From assembly GCF_002878395.1 (NCBI RefSeq), contig NC_061114.1:146040160-146104159 (forward strand): 64,000 nt of DNA, written 5' to 3'. Both the position numbers and the translations under genes were made by a program. The notes beneath the pieces were generated by a model. That model was not told where the DNA came from. It was given only the letters and a program-made list of their open reading frames with translations, and did no database searches. How positions within the stretch are numbered: the first letter of the stretch is position 1; every line of letters begins with the position of its first letter. Shown here one piece after another: positions 60,994-64,000 of this stretch. Source of the stretch: Capsicum annuum (taxonomy: Eukaryota > Streptophyta > Magnoliopsida > Solanales > Solanaceae).

Positions 60994-61160
60994 GTGATAA
61001 GTGTTAGTATAGTGGCGATAAATTTTGAGCATAAGGTGCCCAATCTCAGGCGAGTGGCACACAATCGGCTTCTTCATGCCCTCTCTTTTGGTTCTGTGTT
61101 CGCCTTTATCAAAATTTATGATGGAGGGAAAAGTGTTTGAAATGTGGTCAGCTATGACAT

Positions 61161-61700
61161 TTGCTCAGAATTTGTCTAATTAGTAAGGGTGATTCAGGAG
61201 CGGTCAAAGCTCTGATTCCTTTATCTTCTTCTCTTATGCCTAGTGGTATTGCTTTGGCGTATACTCCTGCTTTTATTGCTTGTATTGGTCGGATTAGGTT
61301 ATATGTTTTTTCTACTAGGCAGGAATCTGTGGCTACTCTTAATATCATCACTCGTACATTATATCGCTTTTCTCATAATGTTTATTTCTTGATTTATCTA
61401 GGGTCCACGCTCTCTTATGTGAACCCATATGTGGTTTTATGTTTTGGTTTTGATCTAGAGGTTATTTTGGATTCTTTTTCTATTTTGACTCTAGTAGGTG
61501 ACTCTGTGATGGCTAAAAGAGTCTATAGGGGGTATGTGCTATCAATTGGTAGCAGAAAGGCTTTAGGGGATTTTTTTAAACTGGATATTATTGATTTTGA
61601 TGTTATTCTGGGGATGGATTGGTTACATTATAGTTATACATCCTTAGATTATCGGACACGTAAAATTGTCTTTAGGTTTCTTAGTGAATTGGTTATTTAG
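61161..61700 (+). pseudogene. Protease region of the plus-strand Del/Tekay pol
   Basis: A 179-codon open frame. It contains RLYVFSTRQES and then VYFLIYLGSTLSYVNPYV, where the family has LLDPGASLSFVTPYV: the catalytic Asp is Tyr (codon at 61395-61397) and the Pro is Leu, so the protease is inactive. VGDSVMAKRVYRG and KLDIIDFDVILGMDWLHYSYTSLDYRTR follow as in Del/Tekay elements. The frame ends at the stop at 61698-61700, before RT. Although open, it is separated from gag and RT by stops. Confidence 0.88.
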
Positions 61701-61909
61701 TGGGAATGTGGTCCCCTTTGTCCTAAAGGAAGGTTTATTTCTCATGCTAGAGCTCGGAGATCAATCTCAAAAGGGTGTCTCCCTTATTTTTTCCAAGCTA
61801 AATTTTCTAACTTAGAAGTTCTTTCTTTTTATTTAGTTTCAGTGGTAAATGAATTAGCTTAGGTCTTTCAGGATGATCTTCCTGGTGTTTCTCCAGATAA
61901 GGAGATTGA

Positions 61910-62560
61910 GCTTTGTATTGACTTAGTTTCAAAAACTTGTCCAATATTTGTTCCTTCTTATAGAATGGCTCTGACTGAGTTGAGGAAACTCAAGGAGAAA
62001 CTTAATGATCTTATGGATAAGGGTTTTATTTGTCCTAGTATATCCCTATGGGGTGCATCAGTATTATTTTTGCATGAGAAATATGGTTTCCTTCGGATAT
62101 GCATTGACTATAGGCAATTAAATAAAGTAACGGTCAAGAACAAGTTTACTTTTCTAAGGATAGATGACTTGTTTGATTTGTTACAAGGTGCCAAGTTTTT
62201 TTTTCAAGATAGATCTTCAGTTTGTGTATCATCATCTTAAGATTAGAGAGGAGGATATCCATAATATGGCTTTTCGAACTCGGTATGGGCACTTTTAGTT
62301 CTTTGTTATGTCATTTGGTTAGACTAATGCCTCGATGGGATTTGTGGATTTAATGAACAGAGTTTTCAGGTAGTTTTGGGATCTCCTTGTCACTGTGTTC
62401 ATTGATGACATCCTTGTGTATTCTAAGAGTGAGGTGCATCATGCTAATTACCTCCGTGTGGTGTTGAAGACCTTGAAGGAATAATAGTTGTATGCCAAGT
62501 CTCAAAGTATGAGTTTTGGTTGAACGTTGTAACTTTTCTTTGTAATATTATTTCTAATGA
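61910..62560 (+). pseudogene. Reverse transcriptase of the plus-strand Del/Tekay element
   Basis: The open part at 61965-62240 reads [20 protein letters not shown], then [19 protein letters not shown] and [15 protein letters not shown] frameshift near 62200 moves the rest: [29 protein letters not shown] and the catalytic VFIDDILVYSKSE at 62395-62433, with both aspartates kept. Stops interrupt it at several sites (for example after GHF). RT follows the protease in the normal order. Not translatable as one protein. Confidence 0.9.
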
Positions 62561-63180
62561 GGGGTCTTGGTGGATCATCAAAAGGTGGTTGTTGTCTAAA
62601 TATGGCGTATACCCACAACTCTAACCAAAATTTGGAGTTTCTTAGGTTTGGTTGGGTATTATAGATAAGTTTGTGGAGAGTTTTTCTTTTATATCTGCCC
62701 CATTGACTAAGTTGACTCAGAAGAAAAAAAAGTTTTCTTACTCGAAAGCTTGTGAAGGTAGTTTCAGAAATCTTAAGGATAAAGCTAACTTTGGCTCTGA
62801 TTTTAACATTGCCTAAAGGTAATGAGTTGTAGTTTATTGTGATATGTCTAAGGTAGGACTTTGTTATGTCTTAATGCAGCATGGGAAGGTGATTGCCTAT
62901 GTTTCCAGGTAGTTGAAGGAGCATGAGAGAAATTATCCTACTTATGATTTGGAGCTTTTAGCGGTGATTTTTGTATTGAAAACTTGGTGGTATTATTTTT
63001 ATAGAGTGCATGTGAACATTTTTTCAGATCATAAGAGTCTAGAGTATGTGTTCACTTAGATGGAGCTAAATCTCAGGAAAATAGATGGTTGGAGCTTTTC
63101 AAAGACTATGATATGAGTCCTTACTACCACCTAGGTAAAGCTAACATGGTTGCTGATGCTCTTAGCAGGTTATCCATGGG
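62561..63180 (+). pseudogene. RNase H region of the plus-strand Del/Tekay pol
   Basis: Recognisable pieces are LTLALILTLPKG near 62790, VLMQHGKVIAYVSR near 62870, KEHERNYPTYDLELLAVIFVLKTW (62918-62990) and SDHKSLEYVF near 63025, ending with KANMVADALSRLSMG at 63137-63180. The catalytic CDAS motif is degraded. Frame changes occur near 62750 and 62850. It precedes integrase as expected. Confidence 0.82.
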
Positions 63181-64000
63181 GAGTTTGGCTATGTGGAAAA
63201 GAAAAAGTGGGAATTGGTGAAGGATATACACCGCTTGACTAATCTTGGAGTCTATCTTCTAGACTCCGATGATAGTGGTATGATGGTTCAGGAAGTGGTT
63301 CGGTTATCTCTTGGAGTAGAGATCAAGGATAAACAAAAGATAGATCCTATCTTGATAAAGAGTGATGTAGTTACGCAAAATGTAATGGTATTTGAGATCA
63401 TTGATGATGGTACTTTGTGTTACCAAGGGAGGTTTTGTGTTCCTAATGTGGATGGTTTGCATGAAAGGGTATTGGCTGAGGCACATTAATCGTGCTATGT
63501 TATTCATCCTAGTTTGTCTAAAATGTATCATGTTACCAAAGAGGGGTATTGGTGGAATTGTATGAAGAAGGATGTGACAAACTTTGTATCCAAGTGATGG
63601 AGTAACAATAAGTAAATGTTGACCACAAAAGGCCTGGTGGGTTTTATCAAGAAATTAAGTTGCCCGAAAGGAAATGGGAGGTAATCAATATGAATTTCGT
63701 TAATGGTCTTCCTCGGTCTCAGAATAAATTTGATTCAATTCGGGTCATCCTGGATAGGATGGCAAAGTCTTCTCACTTCTTACCAGTAAGGACTAAATTT
63801 TTGGTGGAGGACGATGTGAGGTTGTATCTCCATGTGAGGTTGTATCTGAAAGCCGCATTGAGTAGAGTCTTATGCATGGGTATGAAGAGCACCACATTTA
63901 TGGACAATAGGCTATAAAATTTCATAGGAAAGTTTCCCTTCTTTTAGTGTTCATGTCGTGCGAAAGAGAATGATATTGTATTTAAACTCTCTTTCCAACA
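63181..64000 (+). pseudogene. Integrase N-terminal half, running off the window
   Basis: The open frame 63193-63489 reads KKWELVKDIHRLTNLGVYLLDSDDSG and ends LCYQGRFCVPNVDGLHERVLAEAH, the linker and first zinc-finger His region of Del/Tekay integrase. IHPSLSKMYHVTKEGYWWN follows. The zinc-binding Cys pair is lost (a stop where the first Cys should be, near 63595). In 63660-63917, KWEVINMNFVNGLPRSQ has Asn where the first catalytic Asp of the DDE triad stands, then DSIRVILDRMAKSSHFLPV. A later insertion or duplication (VRLYLHVRLYL) breaks similarity. Any chromodomain would lie beyond the window. Confidence 0.85.

Overview
This is a stretch of AT-rich nuclear DNA from a flowering plant. It is made almost entirely of decayed, nested LTR retrotransposons of the Ty3/gypsy superfamily. 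The two main groups are Del/Tekay-type chromoviruses (initiator-Met-tRNA primer sites, LTRs starting TGTAAYACC or TGAAACACC) and Athila/Tat-type elements (Asp-tRNA-like primer site, TGAT...ATCA LTRs, a conserved GGGAGGCAACCCA block near the 3' end). The style of these families resembles repeats I know from Solanaceae (tomato, potato, pepper), probably in pericentromeric heterochromatin. That placement is inference from memory and was not tested. I see no intact host gene, no tRNA or rRNA gene, and no prokaryotic feature.

Layout. 1-1844: LTR of a family called X here, minus strand. 1845-5889: AT-rich background interrupted by a solo Athila-type LTR with a perfect 5-bp target-site duplication (TSD). 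5890-19560: minus-strand Del/Tekay element (LTR-like DNA, RNase H, RT, protease, gag, primer site, upstream LTR), split inside gag by a complete 5.79-kb non-autonomous Athila-type element on the plus strand (10690-16479, TSD TGCAC). 19561-22817: unresolved LTR-like DNA. 22818-24416: plus-strand Del/Tekay LTR, primer site and gag start, cut by a 3.5-kb minus-strand LTR (24417-27927). 28046-34018: minus-strand family X element. 34019-35540: plus-strand Athila-type pol remnant.

35759-47110: minus-strand Athila-type DNA in two partial copies joined integrase-to-RT, with a complete 3.88-kb non-autonomous LTR retrotransposon on the plus strand (39731-43613) inserted in the RT. That insertion carries an uninterrupted 301-codon reading frame of unknown function, the only long one in the window. 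47640-54499: another Del/Tekay LTR, an Athila-type 3' LTR with its 3' internal region, and another family X LTR. 54500-57307: AT microsatellites, degenerate tandem repeats and an LTR fragment. 57308-64000: 5' part of a plus-strand Del/Tekay element (LTR, primer site, gag, protease, RT, RNase H, start of integrase), running off the window.

No working multi-gene system is present. gag and pol genes of the autonomous families are broken by stops, frameshifts and catalytic-residue losses, so any activity of the non-autonomous copies would need proteins supplied from elsewhere. The best leads are the 301-codon non-autonomous family, the family-specific palindromic modules shared in concept by many LTRs, and the integrase/RT recombination junction.
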